Notes under the pieces: generated by a model
What the model was told of the DNA's origin: nothing
Database searches by the model: none
The model's input: only the letters and a program-made list of their open reading frames with translations
Part shown: positions 41,917 through 50,054 of the stretch, piece by piece
Layout: every line of letters begins with the position of its first letter
Numbering within the stretch: the stretch's first letter is position 1
Assembly (NCBI GenBank): GCA_016716235.1
Contig: JADJWS010000007.1
Coordinates: 62,001-126,000, forward strand
DNA length: 64,000 bases
Source: Candidatus Defluviilinea gracilis
GTDB taxonomy: Bacteria; Chloroflexota; Anaerolineae; Anaerolineales; Villigracilaceae
Direction of reading: 5' to 3'
Position numbers and translations under genes: made by a program

Positions 41917-42133
41917 GGTTGCCTCCTTGCGTTCGTATATCAAAGTTTTTCGTGCGCCTGTAATAAGCAATGAACGAATCCTACCCAAGAATCCCCGTCT
42001 GGACAAGGCGGAATTGGTTACGCCTTCGATAACGCAATCCCTCCGAGGCGCGCTCATCGGCAGGCAATGCCTCGCCGAGCTGTTTGCGGGAATTATGCAA
42101 GCGATTCCAAGCATCCCCTCACTATGAGAAGAG

Positions 42134-42778
42134 TTATTTCAACCAACTCTGCTCGATGGATTTGGCTTGTTCAGCAAAGTAATTCTTCACGGCATCCCAC
42201 GATACAATCTGTAAAAGTATCGGATCGGGATCGTGCTCGGCGCTCTCGAAATAAACCAGGCGTTTTGTAACTTGAACTTCAAAGTCGCGAACGGACGGAT
42301 ATTTTTTAGGAGCAAGGTCGAGCAATCTTTTCAGGGGAATATTTTGCGAAATAAAATAGAGGTCATAAAAATCTTTGCGGTTTGCTCTCGATAAAATGGC
42401 GTCCATTTTCATCAAGGCAATGTCTTCGATGGAGGCGATGCGGAGATTCTCGTCCTCCACCAGCGGATTTAATAGAGTGTATCCATACCCGAAGAATCCA
42501 ACACGAACATTTTTTACAACAAAAACCAGATTCCCCCAAGATGTATCTGACAATTCGGGTTTCAATGGAGCGAGCGCGTCTTCAAGGGTGTTGCGGATGG
42601 ACGGGATATCTTCGGTTGGCGAGAAGAGGTCGATGTCAATAGATCGGCGATGCCCCAGTTGAAGCGCGAGAGCAGTGCCGCCCGCGAGATAGAAGCGATT
42701 CCCGATCCTGCTAGTGAAAAACTCGCGCAGTACCATGCGCATTTCTTCTGTAACAGTATCCCAAAAGAGCGCTGTCAT
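42134..42778 (-). CDS. AbiEii/AbiGii-type nucleotidyltransferase toxin
   Basis: A 214-residue nucleotidyltransferase of the AbiEii/AbiGii (DUF1814) family. The fold motif FYLAGGTALALQLGHRRSIDIDLFS contains the GG and DxD catalytic residues, and DIALMKMDAILSRANRKDFYDLYFI the family's second motif. Family members modify tRNA acceptor ends and act as toxins in type IV or non-classical systems; this specificity is not readable here. It overlaps the DUF6922 gene by 4 bases, the usual two-gene layout with the partner first. Confidence 0.88.
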   Translation of the reverse strand: MTALFWDTVTEEMRMVLREFFTSRIGNRFYLAGGTALALQLGHRRSIDIDLFSPTEDIPSIRNTLEDALAPLKPELSDTSWGNLVFVVKNVRVGFFGYGYTLLNPLVEDENLRIASIEDIALMKMDAILSRANRKDFYDLYFISQNIPLKRLLDLAPKKYPSVRDFEVQVTKRLVYFESAEHDPDPILLQIVSWDAVKNYFAEQAKSIEQSWLK

Positions 42779-43023
42779 TTTTCAGCGCTTAAAACAAGAG
42801 TCCAGAAGTTGAGATGCGGCTGGGGGAGCCTTTCGCCGCCGAAGCGGTTGATCCATAAAACGATCTGCTCCCGCGAATAGACGGTGAACAGCCATTTGAT
42901 CTCAGCGCGGTTCCCAAATTGCAAGACGCGCTCGATGATGGTGTGCGAATCCTTTTCAGGGACGAGTTTGGCGATGTCGTATTCCTGAAAGAACGGGGCG
43001 AGGGAGGAGGGGATGGCGGTCAT
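42775..43023 (-). CDS. DUF6922-type partner of the AbiEii protein
   Basis: An 82-residue protein: PSSLAPFFQEYDIAKLVPEK then FGNRAEIKWLFTVYSREQIV. It matches the small helical protein (DUF6922) that regularly precedes AbiEii-family nucleotidyltransferase genes and is thought to be the antitoxin or DNA-binding partner. The ATG at 43021-43023 is chosen; a TTG nine bases upstream is possible. Its stop overlaps the next start (ATGA). Confidence 0.75.
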   Translation of the reverse strand: MTAIPSSLAPFFQEYDIAKLVPEKDSHTIIERVLQFGNRAEIKWLFTVYSREQIVLWINRFGGERLPQPHLNFWTLVLSAEK

Positions 43024-43035
43024 GGGATGCAATTG

Positions 43036-43173
43036 CTACGCGGAATCTGGCTGGGATATAGGCGGCTTACGATTTGTTATTCTGGTCTTTCCGCTTCTGC
43101 GCTTCGTTGAATGCCGCGCCAACGACAACGGCTTCTTGGCTTCGGGCGTGGAAGTTTTTTGCTCTTCGATCAT
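43036..43173 (-). CDS. Short open frame, possibly frameshifted
   Basis: A 45-codon frame starts at an ATG with AAGGAA 6 bases upstream and begins MIEEQKTSTPEAKKP. After codon 15 the composition turns Arg/Ser-rich, whereas the other frame reads AVVVGAAFNEAQKRKDQNNK and ends in TAA at 43067-43069. Adding one base after codon 14 joins the two into a 36-residue small protein, so this may be a real short gene with a one-base deletion. No homologue is recognised. It sits between the AbiEii and DUF6036 pairs. Confidence 0.3.
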   Translation of the reverse strand: MIEEQKTSTPEAKKPLSLARHSTKRRSGKTRITNRKPPISQPDSA

Positions 43174-43242
43174 AGTAGTTTCCTTTTAGGTAATAAATCG
43201 CCTGTTTGCCAGAGCGGTTTGCTAATCTGAGAACAAACAACT

Positions 43243-43764
43243 TTATTTCAGTCGACTCTTCATCTCCTGCAAATGGGCTAGGATATCAGGATTGAAATCG
43301 AATTTGCCCGCATGGGGTAGGGCGTCGTTGAGGATGCGTTCCAGTTCAACGGCGCTGATCTGGTTGTGCCGAATCAGGAAAACGAGATCATCCAAATCAC
43401 GATCACTGCCTCGATCTAGCTTGCTGAGCGCAATGCTATATGGATCGAAAATAAAGACATCAACCTTCCCAAATTGACCGATGTGAATACTGCGTTGCTC
43501 ATTTCCTTCTGGCAAGGGCACGAATCGCTCGATTGGGACTGGCTCCGTATCCAACCCCAGTTCGTTTGCAACTTCCTCGATGGCAATTTGAAAAGCGTCT
43601 TTTTGTAGGTCGTCGCCTACGTAATCAATGTCGAGTGTTTCGCGCGAACTTCCGAGAAGGATTAATGCGCTGCCGCCAAGCAGGTGAAGGGTCGCTGGCT
43701 TGGGGTAGCGCATTCCCAACCGCTGGAGAAAGTCATGGATAGCCTGCTTGGATACCGTCTTCAT
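43243..43764 (-). CDS. DUF6036-type nucleotidyltransferase
   Basis: A 173-residue nucleotidyltransferase-fold protein. LHLLGGSALILLGSSRETLDIDYV gives the GGSA and DxD motifs, and KVDVFIFDPYSIALSKLDRGSDRDLDD is the helical second motif. This matches the DUF6036 family, often found with a second gene in toxin-antitoxin-like pairs. It overlaps the upstream gene by 4 bases, so that 171-residue protein is the probable partner. Which of the two is toxic cannot be told. Confidence 0.8.
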   Translation of the reverse strand: MKTVSKQAIHDFLQRLGMRYPKPATLHLLGGSALILLGSSRETLDIDYVGDDLQKDAFQIAIEEVANELGLDTEPVPIERFVPLPEGNEQRSIHIGQFGKVDVFIFDPYSIALSKLDRGSDRDLDDLVFLIRHNQISAVELERILNDALPHAGKFDFNPDILAHLQEMKSRLK

Positions 43765-44276
43765 TTGAACTTTTCCATATACTTGACCAGACGCTCTGCG
43801 CCATGTTCATACGTTTCAAGCCAGTTAATGCGCTGTCCGCTTAGGACTTGATGTCGCTTTGCCAATCTCACAAGTGCGTCGTTTGGATTTGAATCCAGCG
43901 AGACGTCTAATAGTCTTGAAAATAAATCGGGTAGTTGTATATGTTCTCCAAAGATTCTAATCAATCGCTCTCTGTACTTTCGTTGAAGCAGAACGGCGGC
44001 TGTATAGTAAAAGCGAAGGTACAGTTGACTCGGCTGTGATGAAAGCGTTTCGTCTGCTTTTTTTGCATCGCCGAAAAAATCAGGATGACGCAGAAATAAG
44101 GGTATCAAAGCCATGCGCACACGGGCATCCCGGCTGTCTGCCAGCGATTGGATGAGTGTCGCGGAGTCAAGCAGAGGATGTTGGCTGATTTGTTCCCCCA
44201 TCAGAAACCGCACATCCCGCGCCCACAGTTCGGACACCAATTGCTCTTCGCTCACAGTAACAAGACGAGTGTTCAT
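43761..44276 (-). CDS. Unknown helical protein paired with DUF6036
   Basis: A 171-residue, mainly helical protein without membrane segments. I do not recognise a family. HEAT-like or helical-bundle character is suggested by LIQSLADSRDARVRMALIPLFLRHPDFF. It overlaps the DUF6036 gene by 4 bases and begins only 6 bases after the stop of the FAD-subunit gene, so it is translated with both. It may be the antitoxin or regulator of the nucleotidyltransferase; this is inferred only from the layout. Confidence 0.65.
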   Translation of the reverse strand: MNTRLVTVSEEQLVSELWARDVRFLMGEQISQHPLLDSATLIQSLADSRDARVRMALIPLFLRHPDFFGDAKKADETLSSQPSQLYLRFYYTAAVLLQRKYRERLIRIFGEHIQLPDLFSRLLDVSLDSNPNDALVRLAKRHQVLSGQRINWLETYEHGAERLVKYMEKFK

Positions 44277-44282
44277 CGAGGT

Positions 44283-45056
44283 CTATTGTACTTCCAGGCA
44301 CCTCTTCGCCAGCGTGGACGCAACGTCCATGCGATATTCGGCGGAGCCGTACTCATCGGTCGCTTCGTGGAAGGCGTTGCGCGCGGCGGTGGCGACATCG
44401 TCGGAGGCTGTGCCGTCCATGGCGAGCATGGGACTTTTGCCGAATCCGCCGACAGCGAGGCGCGTTCTGCCTGAATTCCACTGCGCGAGCGCGACGCAGA
44501 CAATGGGTTTATCGGCAGGCGTGCGCGAAACATATTCAAAGGCGAGTTTTACGTTGAGTGGAATGGTGATGGAAGTAATCAGTCCGCGCGGGCGAAGAGG
44601 CAAAAATTCGCCGAGACTGATCACTGATGACTGATCGCTGACGACTGATGACTGCTCACTGCTCACTGACAACTTCGCATCAAGCGCGAGCAACATCGTC
44701 GCAAACGTAGACCTGCCGTCGCATGAAACCAACGTCCCTGCAACAGTGGCTGAGTTGCGGATGTTGAGCGGGGCTTCGAGTTTCAACGCGCGTTTCAATG
44801 CTTCGAGGCAATGTTCCGATTCGAGGAGCGATTGCAGGGTGAGAGTCGCACCGAGTTCGAGACTGTTACCGTTTACGCGGAGCGAATCCAAGCCGATGAG
44901 TTGGAGGTCAACCGCTTCAACCGAATCAGTCGTCCCGTCTGCATTGAGCGAAGTGTGAGAAAGAAGCGTGCCGCCTCCGAAGGGCAGAGTGTTTGGTTGT
45001 TTGAGAAGCGCGAGGGCTTCATCCAAAGTTTTTGGGCGATGATAGGCAGTGATCAT
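44283..45056 (-). CDS. FAD-binding subunit of the molybdenum hydroxylase
   Basis: A 257-residue protein of the FAD-binding molybdopterin dehydrogenase family (XdhB / CoxM type). The N-terminal half has RPKTLDEALALLKQPNTLPF with GGGTLLSH, the FAD pyrophosphate loop, and LNIRNSATVAGTL, the second FAD motif, though shorter than the usual 280-300. Residues about 137-155 (SVSSEQSSVVSDQSSVIS) come from an inserted TGATCACTGA-type repeat. GGAGT precedes the ATG at 45056, and a TATAAT box lies upstream. It should carry electrons from the Fe-S subunit to the final acceptor, but its large subunit lies 6 kb away. Confidence 0.85.
   Translation of the reverse strand: MITAYHRPKTLDEALALLKQPNTLPFGGGTLLSHTSLNADGTTDSVEAVDLQLIGLDSLRVNGNSLELGATLTLQSLLESEHCLEALKRALKLEAPLNIRNSATVAGTLVSCDGRSTFATMLLALDAKLSVSSEQSSVVSDQSSVISLGEFLPLRPRGLITSITIPLNVKLAFEYVSRTPADKPIVCVALAQWNSGRTRLAVGGFGKSPMLAMDGTASDDVATAARNAFHEATDEYGSAEYRMDVASTLAKRCLEVQ
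44622..44675. repeat. GATGACTGATC-word repeat inside the FAD subunit gene
   Basis: About 54 bases composed of ACTGATCACTG, GATGACTGAT and GACTGCTCACT words, read in frame in the FAD subunit. The repetition is visible by eye and the peptide (SSEQSSVVSDQSS) is unlike the family. Confidence 0.7.
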
Positions 45057-45077
45057 GAGGACTCCTTTATATCGTCC

Positions 45078-45083
45078 ATTATA
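45078..45083 (-). promoter_or_regulatory. Candidate -10 box of the FAD-subunit gene
   Basis: TATAAT on the minus strand, 21 bases before the start codon. No clear -35 is seen. It would drive the FAD subunit and the block of genes after it. Confidence 0.45.
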
Positions 45084-45085
45084 CA

Positions 45086-45125
45086 ATCAAACATGCCGCC
45101 ACCTTTCGATGACGGCATGTTTGAT
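45086..45125 (-). terminator. Terminator after the LysM protein gene
   Basis: ATCAAACATGCCG (45086-45098) pairs perfectly with 45113-45125, with a 14-base loop, followed on the minus strand by a weak T-rich run. It separates the sigma-factor operon from the FAD-subunit promoter. Confidence 0.65.
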
Positions 45126-45142
45126 GCGGTTGACTGCGCGCG

Positions 45143-47656
45143 TTATCCGGGCGGTGTGAATGGCGCCAGTTCGGGCAACAGATATTCGTCTTTGAGCGCT
45201 TGCACTAACATCTCGAACTCGTCGCCGTTTTCGTAATGACCAGAGAAACGCCACACCGGTTGGATGTATGGCTGACTGCCGTCGAGTTCGCCTGCCTGCC
45301 AGTGCGGGTTGGTGATGTAATACATCAATTCGATTTTTTCGATTGTGAGCGCGGGCGGCGTGTATGTTTCTAACGATTCTGGATTCTCATCGTAGGTGTT
45401 GATCTGGTCGGCGGTGACGGTGAGTTCCATGGGCAGTCCATCTTTTGGGTTGGTCGCCATCGAACCGCTGAAGACTCGCAGAGTGGGGTAGCCGCCGAAT
45501 GCCTCGTCGGGAATCGCAAGTGTTTCCAGTAATATCGGGTCGCCTTCGTTGCCGAGGTTGTTGATATCCATGTTACCGTCCGGCGCCAACTGAACATAAC
45601 TTTTTCCATCTTCCGCTTTGAACAAGATCGCGCTTTGACCTTCGAGTGTGATGCGCTGTTGCGTGCCGCGTAAGATTTTGAATTGCAGATTTGGGAATGG
45701 AATCTCGAACCGTTCGACGCGCGCGATTAATGCGCCGGTATTGTCCACGCCTTCAATAGTCGCCCAAATGTTTACAGGACGATTTTGCGCTTGCATCAGT
45801 TCGTCCAGATTATCGCCAGTCAGGTGCAGATAATATGTTTGTCCCTTCACGAGGGTTGCGAATGTGTATTCGGTCTTCGAACTGCCGTCTGCTTTACGGA
45901 TGATGTTGATCGAGATGGTGCCGCGTTGGTTGTCGAATCGTTTTCCGATATCTGGACCTTGTTGGGTTTGTCCTCCGCCGCCAGGGATGATCAGTTGCTG
46001 GTCGACGAAGATGAGCGCGTCGGTCATGCCGTTTGCCTGCATGAGTTCGTCCACGGTGATGCCGTGCGATTCAGCAATGGAAATGAGGGTATCGCCTTCT
46101 TGCACGATGTAATTCCCAACGCCTAAACCCGGGGTGGGCGATGCTGGCGGGAAGGGAACCGGCGTGCCGCTCAAGTTAAGTTGGTAGAAGCCGAATCCGC
46201 CGCCTCCACCGCCGCCGCCCATGGCTACGGACATGCGGCTATCAATGAGCGTCCAATCGTACACGTCGCCTCGACGCGCGCCTACCACAAAGGCGTTTTC
46301 AAACGGTAGCGGAATATCGGCTGGCAATGCGGGCTCGAGGACGATTCGTTCGCCTTCTTGAGTTTGCAAAACATATTGTCCGTTTTCAGAGGTCAGCGTG
46401 CCGACCACGCCGTCTTGCGCGAAAGGCGATTCTCGCCATGATTCGATGTTGAACTTCTTGATGTCGTTCACCATGACGAACTGACCGGTCGCTTCGACGA
46501 AGGTATTGCGGTCCAGCGCTTCCATGCCGGCGGTGTTGCCGGTCACGGTAAAGCCGTCAATTTGAATGAAGGCGGGTTGCGCGGGGTCGAGCGCGGGGAT
46601 GGATGACGGATAACCGTAGATCGCGATCGTTTCGTTTTCGGGATACTCGCGCGTCCACTGTTTCATGTTTGCGGGAGAGGAGTTCATGCTCTCGATCTTC
46701 CCGGCGGGGATAGAATCGTTCATGAGTTTTTGGAACGCTTCTTCGGCGGAAATGATGTTGTACGTCTGCGCGGAGGCGGGTTCGTAGCCCGGCAAGTTGG
46801 CTTCCACTTGCAGCACGGTTCCGTTTTCATCGAGCATCACGCGCATCGGACGCGTTGTGAAATACTCGTATCCAATTGGGTAACCATCGGGCGAGAGCGG
46901 TTCCACTGTGTAGCCGCCATGCAAGCCGTCTATTGCTACCTTGTGCGGGAAGTCGAATCCATGCGAGGATAGGAATTCGTTGATGATCTCTTCCGCGTTG
47001 GGAGGATAACTGCCGCCGAAAACATTGAACACCTTCGAGGTGTCGGCGGTGTACGTGAAGAAGCGGTCTGTGGTCATCGCCAGCGATTGCTTGCCGTCTG
47101 TGACGAGGAGATAATCCGTTTCACCGGTGACGGGATGTTTCGCCACGTACACCTGACCTTGAATCCCGAATCGCTGAGCCAGCGCTTGGGCTTGCTCGAC
47201 CGTCGCGGGCGTTTCTTCTGTCAAGAGATAGATACTTGCTTGCGAGGGCTCGTCTGGTAGTGGCGCGTTCAAATACAGTGTTGCGCCGCGCCAATCGTAG
47301 CCGTCGTTTGGCGACGGAGTGACTGGCGTCTCGTTATTGTTGTTGGTGGACGACTCTGTTGGCTGAGGCGCGACCGTTTGATTCGACGCGGGTACTTCGG
47401 TCGGCGTCGGCGCGACTAATTTGATTGTCCAACTCATGAAGAGCGCGAAGACGATCAGCGAAACCGTCCATGCCAGCGCGGCAGTCGCTTGCTTGCGCGT
47501 GAAGTGAAACCACCTCGGCGAAGATTTTCCGCGATGCGCCTGCCTCAGCGATTGTTCCAATTCAGCCGCGAATTGAGAATTGGGGTTCAGTCCATCAGCG
47601 GTTTGCGCTAGCCATTCATCCATTTTGTCTGTGTCGTTTGTGAATTTATCGTTCAT
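45143..47656 (-). CDS. Large LysM membrane protein, probable anti-sigma partner
   Basis: An 837-residue protein with a cytoplasmic N-terminus of about 58 residues, one membrane segment (about 58-78) and a very large extracytoplasmic part. After a Thr/Pro/Asn linker come beta-rich domains, a glycine run (GGGGGGGFG), a LysM domain (NYIVQEGDTLISIAESHGIT and FVDQQLIIPGG, about 515-560), and a C-terminal beta domain. It overlaps the ECF sigma gene by 4 bases; that pairing and the small cytoplasmic domain make it a likely membrane anti-sigma factor sensing the cell wall or surface, though no zinc-binding anti-sigma motif is visible. Confidence 0.75.
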   Translation of the reverse strand: MNDKFTNDTDKMDEWLAQTADGLNPNSQFAAELEQSLRQAHRGKSSPRWFHFTRKQATAALAWTVSLIVFALFMSWTIKLVAPTPTEVPASNQTVAPQPTESSTNNNNETPVTPSPNDGYDWRGATLYLNAPLPDEPSQASIYLLTEETPATVEQAQALAQRFGIQGQVYVAKHPVTGETDYLLVTDGKQSLAMTTDRFFTYTADTSKVFNVFGGSYPPNAEEIINEFLSSHGFDFPHKVAIDGLHGGYTVEPLSPDGYPIGYEYFTTRPMRVMLDENGTVLQVEANLPGYEPASAQTYNIISAEEAFQKLMNDSIPAGKIESMNSSPANMKQWTREYPENETIAIYGYPSSIPALDPAQPAFIQIDGFTVTGNTAGMEALDRNTFVEATGQFVMVNDIKKFNIESWRESPFAQDGVVGTLTSENGQYVLQTQEGERIVLEPALPADIPLPFENAFVVGARRGDVYDWTLIDSRMSVAMGGGGGGGGFGFYQLNLSGTPVPFPPASPTPGLGVGNYIVQEGDTLISIAESHGITVDELMQANGMTDALIFVDQQLIIPGGGGQTQQGPDIGKRFDNQRGTISINIIRKADGSSKTEYTFATLVKGQTYYLHLTGDNLDELMQAQNRPVNIWATIEGVDNTGALIARVERFEIPFPNLQFKILRGTQQRITLEGQSAILFKAEDGKSYVQLAPDGNMDINNLGNEGDPILLETLAIPDEAFGGYPTLRVFSGSMATNPKDGLPMELTVTADQINTYDENPESLETYTPPALTIEKIELMYYITNPHWQAGELDGSQPYIQPVWRFSGHYENGDEFEMLVQALKDEYLLPELAPFTPPG

Positions 47657-48219
47657 AGTTCTGCCTCCATTCTTAGGGAGGTTCGCTCGCGCAGGTCTTG
47701 CAGTCCGCGTGAGACGAGCATTTTGACCGCCGCCTCGCTCTTGTGAAGCGACGCGCCGATCTCTTGATTCGATAGTCCGCCAAAATAGGATAGGACAACC
47801 GCCTCCGCGCGATCCGGGGAAATCTCTTTCAGCGCGCGCGCCAGCGACTCAAGCCTCAGGCGTTGATACGCCGCCTTATCGGTAGGCAGGCTGGGGCTGG
47901 GAAGATGAAGCGCGTCGTCCAGCGGAACCTCAGGCTTGCGCCCGCGAAAGAACATCAGCCGCTTCTTCGAGGCGATCCCCAATATCCACGCCGCGAACGA
48001 CCCGTCGCCGCGATACGATCTGAGTCCCTCCAAAGCGGATACGAAAGTCTGCGAGGTGAGGTCCTCGGCATCTTTGACGTTGCCTGTGTGCGCCATGTGA
48101 TAGCGATAGACGCGCGGCACATATTGCCGATAGAGTTCGGCAAATGCGTCTTCATCGGCGAGCGCGTTACGCGCTAAAGCGAGATCGTTTGCGGCGGTTG
48201 TTTTCGTTTGTTCGACCAT
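47653..48219 (-). CDS. ECF-type RNA polymerase sigma factor
   Basis: A 188-residue ECF sigma factor. Region 2 reads FAELYRQYVPRVYRYHMAHTGNV with DAEDLTSQTFVSALEGL; region 4 reads ISPDRAEAVVLSYFGGLSNQEIGASLHKSEAAVKMLVSRGL. The ATG at 48219 is listed; a TTG at 48231 has the better-placed GGAGG and adds four residues. It is followed by the LysM membrane protein with a 4-base overlap, the usual sigma/anti-sigma order. Its target promoters are unknown. Confidence 0.88.
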   Translation of the reverse strand: MVEQTKTTAANDLALARNALADEDAFAELYRQYVPRVYRYHMAHTGNVKDAEDLTSQTFVSALEGLRSYRGDGSFAAWILGIASKKRLMFFRGRKPEVPLDDALHLPSPSLPTDKAAYQRLRLESLARALKEISPDRAEAVVLSYFGGLSNQEIGASLHKSEAAVKMLVSRGLQDLRERTSLRMEAEL

Positions 48220-48303
48220 GTGTGTGATCAAGTAGCCTCCTGTGTTGTTGTGCGCGCAGTAGTAGTATGTTGCAGGAGGGCTGAAAAAGTAACAGGGAAA
48301 TTT

Positions 48304-48420
48304 TAGGCACTGCCGAAAAAGCGGGACGCAGATCAACGCAGAAAACGCAGATTTTTTTCTCTCTCTGAATCAGCGTGAATCAGCGTTCACGCCGCGCTGG
48401 CGCTCGGCGCAAGTGTCTGC
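48304..48420. repeat. ACGCAG-word imperfect palindrome
   Basis: The left half repeats ACGCAGA (GGGACGCAGATCAACGCAG) and the right half repeats ATCAGCGT, roughly its inverse. The stretch lies between the sigma-factor gene and the thioesterase gene and holds no gene. Confidence 0.5.
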
Positions 48421-48478
48421 GTCCTAGAAATTATTTCTGACAGAGTCCAATGTTTGTCAGTGATGAGGAGCGCCAACC

Positions 48479-48955
48479 TCATGTTTCGGGATAGACCTTC
48501 CACCCAAGTTCGTTCAAACGCGACTTGTCGAATTGTTCCTGCGGCACGTTGATGAACAAGGCGTTGGCTTCCGCCAGCAATTCGTTTGTCTCTGCATCGT
48601 AAATCCCTGACCACGATTCTGCCGCCCGCGATCTTGTTCTGCCCGCCTTGCCGACGATCTTCAACGGTTTGCCGATGGGCACATTCTGACGATACTTGAT
48701 CTCGAGTTTCGCGGTGAACTGAAAGCGCGGATTTTGCAAGTCGCTTCCCATGTGCGCGCGGCTGGCGGTCTCATCGAGCATCGAAGCGACGATGCCGCCG
48801 TGCAACACGCCGGGATAGCCTTGAAAATGATCGGGCGCGGTGTATGTTGTTTCGACTACGCCCGCTTCCGTTTCGTAAAAATGCAGGTGCAAGCCGACGG
48901 GGTTTTCAAGCCCGCAGATGAAGCACATGCGCGAGTTGGGTTGTTTGGATTTCAT
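48479..48955 (-). CDS. PaaI-family hotdog thioesterase
   Basis: A 158-residue hotdog-fold protein. The catalytic region is HFQGYPGVLHGGIVASMLDET, where HGG and the Asp/Glu after it are typical of PaaI-type acyl-CoA thioesterases. The N-terminal CFICGLENPVGLHLHFY is the short cysteine pair seen in many relatives. The acyl-CoA substrate is unknown. It stands alone, divergent from the DUF4380 gene. Confidence 0.88.
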   Translation of the reverse strand: MKSKQPNSRMCFICGLENPVGLHLHFYETEAGVVETTYTAPDHFQGYPGVLHGGIVASMLDETASRAHMGSDLQNPRFQFTAKLEIKYRQNVPIGKPLKIVGKAGRTRSRAAESWSGIYDAETNELLAEANALFINVPQEQFDKSRLNELGWKVYPET

Positions 48956-49111
48956 AGTGGGATTATATTCGATGATATCGGCTCTCCATCAATATCGGTT
49001 TACGAGGAGGGTTTTTTTGGCGTGTAGCGCTACAGAGCTTTTGAGATTTTCTCTCCATGCTCTCGGTGTTTTCTGTGGCAGGGACGTTTGTACGCGCTTT
49101 TCCACACTCGG

Positions 49112-49140
49112 TTTACGAGATTTCACTTTGCGGCTAAGAT
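49112..49140 (+). promoter_or_regulatory. Promoter for a probably leaderless DUF4380 mRNA
   Basis: TTTACG at 49112-49117 and TAAGAT at 49135-49140 are 17 bases apart. The -10 box ends only 6 bases before the ATG at 49147, so transcription should begin at or next to the start codon, and no ribosome binding site is present. Confidence 0.55.
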
Positions 49141-49146
49141 TAACTC

Positions 49147-50037
49147 ATGCAATTCGGAAATTTCCATGGCTTGCGAACCATTGCGCTCGAAAATAAATTC
49201 TTTCGCATCGAGAGTCTTGCCGAGGCAGGTCCGCGTATTGTGAGGTTGATTCCTCGATGGACGGGCGAAAACCTATTCGCGGAAACTCCGCAGTTCACCG
49301 TGAACGCCCCCTACGGCGAATATCGTTTTTACGGCGGGCATCGTTTTTGGGTCGCGCCTGAAAGCCTCTCGAGAAGCTATGTTCCGGATGACGCCGGCGC
49401 CACAATAAAAGAAATTGAGAATGGCATTCAAATGATTGGAGCGGTAGAGCCGGGCAGTGGATTGCGTAAAACTGTTTCGGCGCAAATCGGTTCGGAACAA
49501 CCATTCATCATCGTCAAGCATCGCCTCGAAAATTTCGGACAGGCAACCATCAAACTTGCGCCGTGGGCGATCACCATGCTCAGACCCGGCGGCGCGGCGA
49601 TCCTGCCGCAACAAGTCGGCAATGTGGATGGCGACGGGCTTCTGCCGAATCGCCGTTTTGCTTTGTGGCCCTTTTCGCGCTGGGACGATGCGCGGTTGAA
49701 GCCGGGCGATGAATTCATTGTCGTGAGATCCGATTCCACAACGGGCCCATTCAAACTGGGATATTTCAATCCGCGCGGCTGGCTCGGTTACGTCTCCCAT
49801 CAGGCGCTGTTCATCAAACGCTTCGGCGCGCGCCGCGATGAAGAATACCCGGACTTCGGAAGTAATTGCGAAGTGTACACCGATGCGCGCGCGCTGGAAC
49901 TCGAGACGCTCGGTCCGCTGGTGGAACTGGCGCCCAAGATGGATGTGATTCACACCGAAACATGGGAAGTGTATAACATCGACAACCCGCCGAAAGAATT
50001 GCTTGCAGGGCGCTCGTTGCGGGAAATCATCGCGTAA
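49147..50037 (+). CDS. DUF4380-like beta-sandwich protein
   Basis: A 296-residue cytoplasmic, beta-rich protein. GENLFAETPQFTVNAPYGEY, GGHRFWVAPES and LGYVSHQALFIKRF resemble the DUF4380 family, whose fold is like aldose 1-epimerases and which is mostly uncharacterised. No catalytic histidine pair is certain. It is followed after 17 bases by a nucleosidase-like gene, so the two may share a pathway, for instance salvage of a sugar or nucleoside; that is only a guess from the pairing. Confidence 0.7.
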   Translation: MQFGNFHGLRTIALENKFFRIESLAEAGPRIVRLIPRWTGENLFAETPQFTVNAPYGEYRFYGGHRFWVAPESLSRSYVPDDAGATIKEIENGIQMIGAVEPGSGLRKTVSAQIGSEQPFIIVKHRLENFGQATIKLAPWAITMLRPGGAAILPQQVGNVDGDGLLPNRRFALWPFSRWDDARLKPGDEFIVVRSDSTTGPFKLGYFNPRGWLGYVSHQALFIKRFGARRDEEYPDFGSNCEVYTDARALELETLGPLVELAPKMDVIHTETWEVYNIDNPPKELLAGRSLREIIA

Positions 50038-50054
50038 CCATTCAGGAGTCTGCA

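Noticed and set aside
41917..42133. Possible structured RNA or short gene between the SH3 protein and AbiEii genes
   Set aside because: Open frames on both strands exist but none has a start signal or family, and I found no stable conserved-looking RNA fold by eye.
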